A DNA stretch of 35,879 nt. Origin: Mycobacterium sp. IS-3022. GTDB lineage: Bacteria > Actinomycetota > Actinomycetes > Mycobacteriales > Mycobacteriaceae. The notes beneath the pieces were generated by a model, which did no database searches, was not told the DNA's origin, and was given only the letters and a program-made list of their open reading frames with translations. The DNA is taken from the NCBI RefSeq assembly GCF_001500065.1, contig NZ_LQIN01000022.1, forward strand, positions 1-35,879, given 5' to 3'. Shown here one piece after another: positions 8,137-17,501 of the stretch (its first letter is position 1; every line of letters begins with the position of its first letter). The position numbers were made by a program, and so were the translations under genes.

Positions 8137-9102
8137 ATGGTGGGCGTGCCAGATCTCGACGACATCCTCGACCGCCTGCACGTCGTGGCGCTTCCGATGC
8201 GAGTTCGCTTCCGCGGCATCACCGTTCGCGAGGTCGCGCTGATCGACGGCCCGGCAGGCTGGGGCGAGTTCGGCGCGTTCCTCGAGTACGAGCCGCCCGA
8301 GGCCGCGCACTGGTTGGCCTCGGCCCTCGAAGCCGCCTACGAACCAGCGCCCGCAGCGCACCGAAGCCGCATCCCGATCAACGCGACGGTTCCGGCTGTC
8401 GACGCCGCTGACGTGCCCGAGGTGCTGGCCCGATTCCCCGGGGCGCGCACCGCGAAGGTGAAGGTCGCCGAGCCCGGCCAGTCATTGGCCGACGACGTCG
8501 CGCGGGTCAACGCCGTGCGCGCGCTGGTTCCCACGGTCCGGGTCGACGCCAACGCCCGGTGGGAGGTCGCCGAGGCCGTCGAAGCGGCCGCCGCGCTGAC
8601 CGCCGATGGCCCGCTGGAGTATCTCGAACAGCCCTGCGCGACGGTCGCCGAACTCGCCGAATTGCGAACGAGGGTCGACGTGCCGATCGCCGCCGACGAG
8701 AGCATCCGCAAGGCCGACGACCCGCTGTACGTCGTGCGGGCCAAGGCGGCCGATGTCGCGGTGCTCAAAGTCGCCCCGCTCGGCGGAGTGCGCAGGCTGC
8801 TCGACATCGCGACGCAGATCGACATCCCGATCGTGGTGTCCAGCGCGCTGGACTCCGCGGTCGGCATCGGCCGCGGGTTGCTTGCCGCCGCCGCACTGCC
8901 GGACCTGCGACACGCCTGCGGACTGGGGACCGGCGGGTTGCTGGTCGAGGACGTCGCCGAGCCCGTCACTCCGGACGGCGGCTACCTGCCCGTCGCACCG
9001 GTAGTGCCCGATCCGGCCCGGCTGCAGGCGCTGGCCGCCCCGCCCGAGCGCCGGCAGTGGTGGATCGACCGGGTGCGCGCCTGCCATCCGTTGACACGTT
9101 GA
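8137..9102 (+). CDS. menC: o-Succinylbenzoate synthase
   Basis: MenC dehydrates SHCHC to o-succinylbenzoate, an early step of menaquinone ring synthesis in the cytoplasm. This 321-residue protein is of the enolase superfamily. Residues below are numbered from the ATG at 8137: the K-x-K base pair K107/K109 in TAKVKVAE, metal ligands D137 (VRVDANARW), E164 (EYLEQP) and D187 (IAADES), and the opposite base K211 (VLKVAPLGG). All are intact. It reads very close to the mycobacterial Rv0553 protein. The start is uncertain: a GTG at 8146 is equally possible and would sit seven bases after a -10-like CACTAT (8133-8138), fitting a leaderless mRNA. No ribosome site precedes either codon. The stop lies inside the operator of the next gene. 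Confidence 0.93.
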   Translation: MVGVPDLDDILDRLHVVALPMRVRFRGITVREVALIDGPAGWGEFGAFLEYEPPEAAHWLASALEAAYEPAPAAHRSRIPINATVPAVDAADVPEVLARFPGARTAKVKVAEPGQSLADDVARVNAVRALVPTVRVDANARWEVAEAVEAAAALTADGPLEYLEQPCATVAELAELRTRVDVPIAADESIRKADDPLYVVRAKAADVAVLKVAPLGGVRRLLDIATQIDIPIVVSSALDSAVGIGRGLLAAAALPDLRHACGLGTGGLLVEDVAEPVTPDGGYLPVAPVVPDPARLQALAAPPERRQWWIDRVRACHPLTR

Positions 9103-9128
9103 CACAAATCGCTACTCTGTGTGTCAAC
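9091..9128 (+). promoter_or_regulatory. Promoter overlapped by a perfect palindromic operator
   Basis: A -35 TTGACA (9091-9096) and a -10 TACTCT (9113-9118) are separated by 16 bases. A perfect inverted repeat, GTTGACACA (9098-9106) and TGTGTCAAC (9120-9128) with a 13-base spacer, covers the spacer, the -10 and the likely start point. The left arm also repeats TTGACAC at 9091. It drives the MpaB-like/TetR operon, and the TetR product is the obvious candidate repressor. It overlaps the menC stop. Confidence 0.65.
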
Positions 9129-9145
9129 CGCACCGTGGAGGCGCC

Positions 9146-10096
9146 ATGTCCGAAACCGTCGAAGCATCGCCGATCCATCGAGGCGAGGTCCGCCCCAAGG
9201 TGATGGCCGAATTCCGTAAGCACTCCGGCAGCACGCTCGGCGGGTTCTTCGGGGCGGCGGCCTACGACGAGGTGGCCCTGGTGCCGGTCGCCGCGGCGGT
9301 CGACAAGACAGGGCGCTTCGAAGCCAACTTCGCTGACCGTGGTGTCCGCAGCGGCTTTTCGGCCTTTCTTGCGATCTGGGGCGACCCCGCCGACCGGGTC
9401 GCCGAATCGGACCGGCTCAAACAGCTGCATCGCGACGTCCGCGGACGCGGTAGTGGTGCCTTCTCCGGCGTGCGCTACAGCGCGCTGGATCCGAAGCTGT
9501 GGAATTGGATCGCGGTGAGCGGCATGTTCGTGGTGCTCAACTCGTTCACCCCGTGCACCGGGATCACGCTGTCGGACGCCGAGAAGGACGCCGCCTACCA
9601 GCAGCTGCTCGACGCGTTTCGGTCGTTGGAGCTGCCCGGCAAGAACGCGAAGCTGCCCGCGACGTACGCCGACGCCGTCCGGTACTACGACGCCATGGTG
9701 GAAACCGAGCTCGCCTCAAACCCGTTCCTGCGCCGCGTCACCGACAACCTGACACGGCTTCCGCTGCCGACCTTGCTGCTGCCGCCACCGCTGCGACTTG
9801 CCTTGACGCCGCCGTGGCTGCTGCTGCGGCCGATCGCCGGCCGCGTGGTCAAGGTGTGTTCGTTCGGCATCCTTCATCCGGGCATCCGCGAGCTCACCGG
9901 ATTCCAATGGACGGCGCGGCACGACCGAGAGTTCGAGCTCTACACCCGGGTGCTGCAGCTGGCCTGGCGGGTGCTGCCCGACAAGCTGTTGTTGATCCCG
10001 TTGGCGCGCAACCGGTTGGAGTACGAGAAATTGGTTCGGCTGCACCGCTCGGTCGCCCTCGATTCGTTCGCGCCCCCGCCCGGCTGCCCGGTTTAG
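9146..10096 (+). CDS. Oxygenase MpaB family protein (DUF2236), copy 1
   Basis: This protein has 316 residues and belongs to the DUF2236 family, which includes fungal MpaB and the bacterial latex-clearing (Lcp) haem oxygenases. Family-type landmarks are LHRDVRGRGSG followed by VRYSALDPKLWNWIAVSGM, the R-Y-x-A-x-DP...W block. Where the second copy in this window reads LWIHLT, this one reads NWIAV, so a histidine is replaced by alanine. An amphipathic or membrane-associated stretch rich in Leu/Pro lies around residues 195-235. The start is the ATG at 9146 with GTGGAGG (9135-9141) upstream; an open frame from 9119 is ignored because it crosses the promoter. The substrate is unknown. The following TetR gene begins ten bases after the stop, so both probably form one self-regulated unit. 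Confidence 0.75.
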   Translation: MSETVEASPIHRGEVRPKVMAEFRKHSGSTLGGFFGAAAYDEVALVPVAAAVDKTGRFEANFADRGVRSGFSAFLAIWGDPADRVAESDRLKQLHRDVRGRGSGAFSGVRYSALDPKLWNWIAVSGMFVVLNSFTPCTGITLSDAEKDAAYQQLLDAFRSLELPGKNAKLPATYADAVRYYDAMVETELASNPFLRRVTDNLTRLPLPTLLLPPPLRLALTPPWLLLRPIAGRVVKVCSFGILHPGIRELTGFQWTARHDREFELYTRVLQLAWRVLPDKLLLIPLARNRLEYEKLVRLHRSVALDSFAPPPGCPV

Positions 10097-10105
10097 TCTG
10101 CAACG

Positions 10106-10693
10106 ATGCGACGGCTCCGCAACAACGACAGCCGCACCGAGCAGGAGGCGGCGATCCTCAAGGCCGCCGCCGAAGAGGTCGCGCTGGTCGGTGTGGGCCG
10201 GGCCAGCATGGACGTCATCGCGCGGCAGGCCGGCGTCAGCCGCAGCACGCTCTACCGCCGGTTCCCCAGCCGCGACGCGCTGATCACCGAACTCGGCAGG
10301 CAGACATTCGATTTCGCGATGGCGCGGCTGCAGACCGTCGGCATCGACTCGGGTGCCAAGGAAGCCGCGGTCGCGGCGTTCTGCGAAGGCCTGCGGCTGC
10401 TCACCGGCGAACCGATCATGCGCCGGTTCCTGCAGCTCGACGGCGACCTGACCGCGATGTCGGGGATGTTCGACGAGGCCGAGGAGTTCCTCGAGAGCGC
10501 GTCGGCGGCCATGGCCAAGGCGCTGCGTGCCGCCGGTGCGAGGATGCCCGACGATGACCTGCTGGCCGTCAGCGAACTGCACATCCGGCTCGCGGGCTCG
10601 CTCGCGCAAGTGCGCACGCCGGTACTCGACGTCACCGACGACGACGCCGTGCGCGCCTACGCCCAAAAGCACCTGGCGCCGCTGGTGTGGTGA
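10106..10693 (+). CDS. TetR-family transcriptional regulator, copy 1
   Basis: This protein has 195 residues. The N-terminal helix-turn-helix is clear (SMDVIARQAGVSRSTLYRRFPSRDAL, residues about 34-59); the C-terminal ligand-binding part is all-helical. It probably binds the palindrome at 9098-9128 and represses its own operon with the MpaB-like gene. The hexamer TAGTCT (10094-10099), which includes the TAG stop of the preceding gene, lies six bases before the ATG, so an extra leaderless transcript for the regulator alone is possible. The 3' end faces fadH, with five bases between the two stop codons and no room for a separate terminator. Confidence 0.9.
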   Translation: MRRLRNNDSRTEQEAAILKAAAEEVALVGVGRASMDVIARQAGVSRSTLYRRFPSRDALITELGRQTFDFAMARLQTVGIDSGAKEAAVAAFCEGLRLLTGEPIMRRFLQLDGDLTAMSGMFDEAEEFLESASAAMAKALRAAGARMPDDDLLAVSELHIRLAGSLAQVRTPVLDVTDDDAVRAYAQKHLAPLVW

Positions 10694-10698
10694 GCGGC

Positions 10699-12741
<2,043 letters not shown>

Positions 12742-12763
12742 TCAGCGAAAGGGCGGTGTCGGC

Positions 12764-13894
12764 TCAGTTCATGGACCCCAGGATCGGTTCTGACTCGATG
12801 AGTCCCTCGTCGCTGGGCTCGATGCCCTGGCCGAAGACTCGCGCCGCCTGGCGGGCGCGGAGCTCCCGATGAGCGCGCGCGGGTGGCTCGAAGCCGTAGC
12901 GGCGCTGAGCCTCGGCTGGCGACATGATCTCCGGATTGACCGGTGGCACACCGAGTTTGATCGGAGCCACGACGGGATGGGTCATCGGCGAGAGGATCTT
13001 GAGCACCGCCAGCTCGGCGCGGGGGCTGAGGGAAATCAGCCGAAACGCGGTCCACAGGATCGGCCGGACGGCGACGTCGACGATGCGGGGCTGGTCGCAC
13101 CCGCTTGCTTGGCGCATCCAGCGAGGCATGGTGGCGATGGTGCCGGCCCGCAGAATCCTGGCGGCCAGCCAGGAAACCGGTCGGGCGGCCCGCGGCATCT
13201 CGGGCATCATCACCTCGGCGTCGAGGAGGTGACGCATCGCCTGCACGGCGATGTCACTGGCCGCCAACTGCGGCCGCATCCGGTCGAAGTAGTCCCGGAT
13301 GCCGTTGCGGGTGCTGGGCACGTCGTCGGGCGAGCAGGTCTGCAGCTGGGCCGCCACGGCGCAGTCCTGCCAGTACCGGGCCTCCTCTTCGGCTGTCAGC
13401 GGACCGGGCCCGTACTTCTCGTAGGCGTAGAGGATCGAATGCCATGCGGTCAGGTGGATCCACAGTTGGGAGTCGGGGTCGTTGGCGTCGTAGCGGCCGC
13501 CGCCGTAGGGTTCGGTGCCGATCGCCTTGGAGTGGATCTTCACCAGAACGTCGGAAGCCGTGGTGGTTTCGCGGGACCCGCCGAACGCCACCAGGGCGAA
13601 GTAGTGCAGGGTGCGGTCGTAGCGGGTACGGGGCCGCTTGTAGATGTCGTGGGTGGTGTCCACCGCCGCGATCAGATTCGGGTCGAGTTCCTCGATGACG
13701 ACCGCGCGTTGGAAGCCGACCGTCAACGACGTCGGGTAGCCCCACACCTTCCAGGTCACCGAGTCGGGACCGAAGAATCCATAGTCACCGTGCGGGGTAA
13801 CGCTCGAGCGGTCCTTCGTGGCGACGGCTCGCGCCCCCGTCAGCACACGCGTGAGCGCGCGACCCGTGCGGTTGTCCGAAGTCGTTGTCGCCAT
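12764..13894 (-). CDS. Oxygenase MpaB family protein (DUF2236), copy 2
   Basis: This protein has 376 residues and is a DUF2236 protein longer than copy 1 and clearly divergent from it. The family block is well preserved: KIHSKAIGTEPYGGGRYDANDPDSQLWIHLT (given here as two pieces, IHSKAIGTEPYGG and RYDANDPDSQLWIHLT), including the histidine after the tryptophan, which may take part in haem binding as in related oxygenases. The N-terminus resembles others of the class (DYGFFGPDSVTWKVWG). The ATG at 13894 is preceded by GAAGGG on the minus strand. It sits between a TetR gene upstream and fadH downstream, all on the minus strand with gaps of 59 and 37 bases. This suggests induced oxidative degradation of a lipid or hydrocarbon whose unsaturated acyl-CoA products need FadH. 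The substrate is not known. Confidence 0.8.
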   Translation of the reverse strand: MATTTSDNRTGRALTRVLTGARAVATKDRSSVTPHGDYGFFGPDSVTWKVWGYPTSLTVGFQRAVVIEELDPNLIAAVDTTHDIYKRPRTRYDRTLHYFALVAFGGSRETTTASDVLVKIHSKAIGTEPYGGGRYDANDPDSQLWIHLTAWHSILYAYEKYGPGPLTAEEEARYWQDCAVAAQLQTCSPDDVPSTRNGIRDYFDRMRPQLAASDIAVQAMRHLLDAEVMMPEMPRAARPVSWLAARILRAGTIATMPRWMRQASGCDQPRIVDVAVRPILWTAFRLISLSPRAELAVLKILSPMTHPVVAPIKLGVPPVNPEIMSPAEAQRRYGFEPPARAHRELRARQAARVFGQGIEPSDEGLIESEPILGSMN

Positions 13895-13953
13895 GCATTT
13901 TTCCCTTCATGATGTGAGTGGCGGCAGGCCAGCCGCCCGAATGGTTTCGGCGC

Positions 13954-14586
13954 TCAGGCCACGCTGAAGGCGTGGCTCATCATCCGTCCGTACAGTGCGC
14001 CGAGATCGTCGGCGGTCCATCGGTTTTCGCCCTCGAGCAGCGACCGCACGGCCGCCTCGCACGACGACATCAGCAACTCGACCAGGATCGGCAGCTTGGC
14101 TTCGGCGTCGGACATCGACCACCATTTGGTCAGCACCGGGCGAAGCCATGCCGCGGTGGCTTCGCCGAGTTGCGCCCGTACGCGCACGAACCGGCTGGCC
14201 ACCGCCGGGTCCGGGGTGGCGAAGAAGACGAATCGCCAAGACTGCGGACGAGCCACCACGACCCGCAGCAGCGCCTGATAGCCGGCGACGAACGCCGCCT
14301 CCGGGTTGTCGCCGCGGGCGGAGTGCAACGACTCGACCAGCGCATCGCGCAACGTGGCCGTCTCACGCTCCAACAGCGCGGTGATGATCTGGACGCGATC
14401 GGAAAAGCAGGCATAGACCACCGGGCGCGTGACGTTGAGACGCTCGGCGATCGAGCCGATGGTCACCTGGCTCACTCCCTGTTCGACCGTGATGGCCAAG
14501 GCGGCGTCGAGCACCTGCGGCCGACGTCGCTCCGGGCCGAGATGAGCCGCGCGGCTGCGCCTTTTAGGCCGACTGACTATCGCCAC
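13954..14586 (-). CDS. TetR-family transcriptional regulator, copy 2
   Basis: This protein has 210 residues. A basic N-terminal arm (SRPKRRSRAAHLGPERRR) precedes the helix-turn-helix TIGSIAERLNVTRPVVYACF (residues about 42-61); the rest is a helical ligand domain with a WRFVFFATPD segment typical of the family. The start is GTG at 14586. No ribosome site is seen, but TAGGTT (14593-14598, minus strand) lies six bases upstream with TTCACA as -35 at a 16-base distance, so a leaderless mRNA is likely. It heads the minus-strand group with the MpaB-like oxygenase and fadH and is divergent from the AraC gene. The palindrome at 14609-14620 overlaps its -35 and is a probable self-regulation site. Confidence 0.9.
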   Translation of the reverse strand: MAIVSRPKRRSRAAHLGPERRRPQVLDAALAITVEQGVSQVTIGSIAERLNVTRPVVYACFSDRVQIITALLERETATLRDALVESLHSARGDNPEAAFVAGYQALLRVVVARPQSWRFVFFATPDPAVASRFVRVRAQLGEATAAWLRPVLTKWWSMSDAEAKLPILVELLMSSCEAAVRSLLEGENRWTADDLGALYGRMMSHAFSVA

Positions 14587-14608
14587 GGGGCGAACCTACC
14601 ACCAATCA

Positions 14609-14620
14609 TTCACCTGTGAA
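14609..14620. promoter_or_regulatory. Palindrome over the -35 of TetR copy 2
   Basis: TTCAC-CT-GTGAA is a 12-base palindrome with five-base arms. It contains the candidate -35 (TTCACA on the minus strand) of the TetR gene, whose -10 TAGGTT is at 14593-14598. That placement is typical of TetR self-repression. It may also affect the divergent AraC gene. Confidence 0.45.
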
Positions 14621-14636
14621 GCATTTTCCTCTGCCA

Positions 14637-14698
14637 GTGTAGGAATTTACTTCATCGGTGTAGCTTTCAGCTGGCACTTCAAGATCGTGTCCTAATCT
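14637..14698 (+). promoter_or_regulatory. AraC-gene promoter with two direct repeats 21 bases apart
   Basis: GTGTAG occurs at 14637-14642 and again at 14658-14663, exactly 21 bases (two helical turns) apart, just upstream of a candidate -35 CTGGCA (14671-14676) and -10 TAATCT (14693-14698) with a 16-base spacer. AraC/XylS regulators commonly bind direct repeats with this spacing next to the -35. The region is unusually AT-rich for this genome. TGCCAG (14632-14637) and CTGGCA (14671-14676) also form an inverted pair around it. Confidence 0.45.
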
Positions 14699-14712
14699 GT
14701 GGGATACATGGC

Positions 14713-15708
14713 GTGGACGCCACGTCCTCGCTGGTCGACACTGAACCCGTGCGAACGGTGCTGATCCTCGGCTATCCGGGCGTCCAGGCCCTCGACCTGG
14801 TCGGCCCGTTCGAGGTGTTCACCGGCGCCTCCATGTACCTGCAGGGCCAGGGGCGCGAGGGCTACACCGTCAGCGTCGTCAGCCAGAACGGCGAATCGGT
14901 GAGCACCGGCACGGGTCTGACGTTCGCCGCGGAACCGCTACCCGATCCCGGCCGCCCGGTCGACACCGTGATTCTGCCGGGTGGCTACGGCGTCGACGAG
15001 GCCCGCCGCGACCCCGATGTCATCGATTGGATCCAGACCGTCGCGAAGGGTGCGCGTCGCGTCGTCAGCGTCTGCACGGGTGCGTTCCTCGCCGCGCAGG
15101 CCGGCCTGCTCGATGGGTGTGTGGCGACCACGCACTGGGCGTTCACCGACCGAATGGCGCGCGAATTTCCCGATGTATCGGTCGATCCCGAGCCGATCTT
15201 CGTCCGCAGCAGCGACCGCGTGTGGTCGGCCGCCGGCGTCACAGCGGGAATCGACCTGACCCTGTCGCTCGTCGAGGACGATCACGGGACTGAGGCCGCC
15301 CAGACGGTCGCGCGCTGGCTGGTGATGTACCTGCGCAGGCCGGGCGGGCAGACCCAGTTCGCGGCGCCCGTGTGGATGCCGCGCGCCAAGCGGGCGCCAA
15401 TCCGGGCGGTGCAGGAAGCCATCGAATGCAAACCCGCTGCGACGCACAGCATTCCGGAACTGGCCCGTCGCGCCGCGATGAGCCCGCGCCACTTCACCCG
15501 TGTCTTCACCGACGAAGTCGGCGAAGCCCCCGGCGCCTACGTCGAACGGATTCGCACGGAGGCCGCACGCCGCCAACTCGAGGAGACCGACGACACCGTC
15601 ACCGTCATCGCCGCCAGGTGCGGCTTCGGCAGCGCGGAGACCTTGCGCCGCAATTTCGTTCGCCGACTGGGCATCTCGCCCGACCAGTACCGCAAAACGT
15701 TCGCCTGA
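14713..15708 (+). CDS. DJ-1/PfpI-AraC fusion transcriptional regulator (FtrA/GlxA type)
   Basis: This protein has 331 residues. Residues about 14-200 form a DJ-1/PfpI (class I amidotransferase-like) sensor domain starting TVLILGYPGVQALDLVGPFE, with the nucleophile-elbow cysteine C121 in SVCTGAF. Residues about 235-331 hold the two AraC helix-turn-helix units (SIPELARRAAMSPRHFTRVF and VIAARCGFGSAETLRRNF). Such regulators usually activate a neighbouring enzyme gene in response to a small nitrogenous metabolite. The start is GTG at 14713, 14 bases after the -10 TAATCT; a nearer ATG (14708) is out of frame. The next gene, another DJ-1 protein, begins ten bases after the stop, so it is the likely target and operon partner. 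Confidence 0.9.
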   Translation: MDATSSLVDTEPVRTVLILGYPGVQALDLVGPFEVFTGASMYLQGQGREGYTVSVVSQNGESVSTGTGLTFAAEPLPDPGRPVDTVILPGGYGVDEARRDPDVIDWIQTVAKGARRVVSVCTGAFLAAQAGLLDGCVATTHWAFTDRMAREFPDVSVDPEPIFVRSSDRVWSAAGVTAGIDLTLSLVEDDHGTEAAQTVARWLVMYLRRPGGQTQFAAPVWMPRAKRAPIRAVQEAIECKPAATHSIPELARRAAMSPRHFTRVFTDEVGEAPGAYVERIRTEAARRQLEETDDTVTVIAARCGFGSAETLRRNFVRRLGISPDQYRKTFA

Positions 15709-15717
15709 GGAGACACC

Positions 15718-16452
15718 ATGCAGATTGCCATCGTCCTGTATCCCGGCTTCACCGCCCTGGACTTCATCGGCCCCTACGAGTCGCTGCGTTTTCTACCCGA
15801 CACCGAGGTGCGGTTCCTGTGGCACGAACCCGGCCCCATCGCCGCCGACTCCGGTGTGCTGCTGATCGGTGCGACGCACACCTTCGACGAGACGCCGTCG
15901 CCCGACATCATCCTGATCCCCGGCGGATTCAGCACCATGGAGCACGCCCGCGACGAGAAGTTGCTGGCGTGGGTACGGCAAGCCCACCAGAGTGCGACGT
16001 GGACCGCATCGGTGTGCTCCGGGGCGTTGATCCTCGCGGCAGCCGGCCTGCTCGAGGGAAAACGGGCCACGTCCCATTGGGCGGCGCTGCCCTTCCTGAA
16101 GACCTTCGGCGCGACGCCCGTCGGCGATCAACGCATCGTCCACGAGAGCGACCACATCGTCACCGCGGCGGGCGTGTCCGCCGGCCTGGACCTCGGGTTG
16201 TGGCTGGCCGGCCAGATCGGCGGCGAGGCCAAGGCCAAGACCATCCAGCTGTCCATGGAGTACGACCCGCAGCCACCGTTCGACTCGGGACACATGTCCA
16301 AGGCGTCGGCGGCGACGAAGGCCGCCGCGGCCGCCCTGATGAGCCGCGATCTGATCAAGCCCGCCCAGCTCAAAGCCGCGTCGCAGCTGGTGTGGGACGC
16401 CGCGATCAAGCGCATCCGCAACCGCTCCGGCAAGGCGGTTTCGGTGCGCTGA
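15718..16452 (+). CDS. DJ-1/PfpI family enzyme, isonitrile-hydratase-like
   Basis: This protein has 244 residues. The first about 190 form a single DJ-1/PfpI domain. D15 (YPGFTALDFIGPYE) and C100 in ASVCSGALILAAAGLL followed by KRATSHW match the layout of Pseudomonas isonitrile hydratase InhA, which converts isonitriles to N-formamides with a cysteine nucleophile. Here the residue after the cysteine is Ser rather than Thr. A C-terminal tail of about 40 residues is Ala/Lys/Arg-rich and helical. Ribosome site GAGGAGA (15707-15713) lies five bases before the ATG and overlaps the stop of the AraC gene. Function is inferred from family and context; other DJ-1 activities remain possible. Confidence 0.8.
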   Translation: MQIAIVLYPGFTALDFIGPYESLRFLPDTEVRFLWHEPGPIAADSGVLLIGATHTFDETPSPDIILIPGGFSTMEHARDEKLLAWVRQAHQSATWTASVCSGALILAAAGLLEGKRATSHWAALPFLKTFGATPVGDQRIVHESDHIVTAAGVSAGLDLGLWLAGQIGGEAKAKTIQLSMEYDPQPPFDSGHMSKASAATKAAAAALMSRDLIKPAQLKAASQLVWDAAIKRIRNRSGKAVSVR

Positions 16453-16504
16453 CAAGTCGCGCAGCGATGCGCGCCGATATCCCAGCTGCACTACCGTCGC
16501 GGGC

Positions 16505-17005
16505 ATGGGGATTCCCGAGGTCGAGCCGACCGAGCCGTCGCCGTTGTTCCGCGCGGGCGCCAAGCTCATGGGCACTGGCGCGGCACGTCGATTCCTGCGG
16601 CGTTATGGCTGGCGCATCGACCGGGCGCTCATCAAGGCGACCAACGGCCATGTGTCGATGTCGCTGGTGATGCCAGAGGTCTTGCTCACGCACACCGGCG
16701 CGAAGACCGGCAAGAAGCGCAGCACCCCGCTGACCTACTTCACCGACGGCGGCCGGGTGATCGTCATCGCCTCCAACTACGGCGGCGACCGCCATCCCGC
16801 CTGGTTTCACAACGTCAAGGCGCATCCGCGCGTGACGCTGTCGACCCGCGGCTACACCGGCACCTTCGTCGGTGAGGAGATCACCGGCGCGGAACGCGAC
16901 CGGCTGTTCGAATTGGCCAAGCGGTTCGTCCCGAACTACGCCGACTACGAGAAGATGGCGGGCCCGCGACGGATCCCGGTCGTCGCGTTCACCGAGCTCG
17001 CCTGA
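16505..17005 (+). CDS. Deazaflavin (F420)-dependent nitroreductase family protein
   Basis: This protein has 166 residues and belongs to the DDN/DUF385 split beta-barrel family that uses coenzyme F420H2, abundant in mycobacteria. Diagnostic blocks are LLTHTGAKTGKKRSTPLTYF, RVIVIASNYGGDRHPAWFHN and VKAHPRVTLSTRG, covering the F420 phosphate and ring site. The C-terminal YEKMAGPRRIPVVAF ends the barrel. The substrate may be a quinone or nitro compound. The hexamer TACCGT (16492-16497) is seven bases before the ATG and no ribosome site is present, which suggests a leaderless mRNA. The last 17 bases overlap the 3' end of the convergent MarR gene. Confidence 0.9.
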   Translation: MGIPEVEPTEPSPLFRAGAKLMGTGAARRFLRRYGWRIDRALIKATNGHVSMSLVMPEVLLTHTGAKTGKKRSTPLTYFTDGGRVIVIASNYGGDRHPAWFHNVKAHPRVTLSTRGYTGTFVGEEITGAERDRLFELAKRFVPNYADYEKMAGPRRIPVVAFTELA

Positions 17006-17501
17006 GGCGATCAGGGGCCTCCGTCCGCGCCCGTTCGGAAAGTTTGAGGTGCGCGGCAGTGAAGGCGCGTGCGCCTTGAATCAATGCGGCGCAATCGGTC
17101 TCGCTGACATAACGGGTCACCTCGCCGAACGCCTGCACACGAAGGGCGATGAGCTCGTCGAGCACGGCGCGGCCGCCGTCGGTCAACTCCAACAGCGTCG
17201 CGCGCCGGTTGGTCGGTGCGACCCGACGAGTGATGTAGCCAGCGTCGGCGAGTCGGTCGCTGAGCCGGCTCGCGGTGGACGGCAGCATGCCGAGTTCGTC
17301 GCCCAACTCGGTGACCCGACTCGGACCGAGCCGGTCCAACGCCTGCAGCGCGCGCAGCGGCGCGAGACCGATGCGTTTCTCTATGTGGTCGAGCGCCAAC
17401 ACATTCAGATCGAGCAGTCCGCGGGTCGCTCGCTCGAGTTCGGTCAGGAAGTCGTCGGGCTGCCGGCTCGGATCAGTTGGTGCTCCGGGGGCCGTGCTCA
17501 T
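16989..17501 (-). CDS. MarR-family transcriptional regulator
   Basis: This protein has 170 residues. The winged helix-turn-helix spans about residues 45-115: APLRALQALDRLGPSRVTELGDELG, the recognition helix MLPSTASRLSDRLADAGYI, and the wing TRRVAPTNRRATLLELTDGG. This is a complete MarR fold. Its ATG overlaps the stop of the flavin monooxygenase gene as ATGA (17498-17501), so the two are co-translated, and the regulator probably controls that operon through the repeats at 18745-18772. Ligands of such pairs are usually phenolic compounds or drugs. The 3' end overlaps the F420-type reductase gene by 17 bases. Confidence 0.9.
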   Translation of the reverse strand: MSTAPGAPTDPSRQPDDFLTELERATRGLLDLNVLALDHIEKRIGLAPLRALQALDRLGPSRVTELGDELGMLPSTASRLSDRLADAGYITRRVAPTNRRATLLELTDGGRAVLDELIALRVQAFGEVTRYVSETDCAALIQGARAFTAAHLKLSERARTEAPDRLRRAR

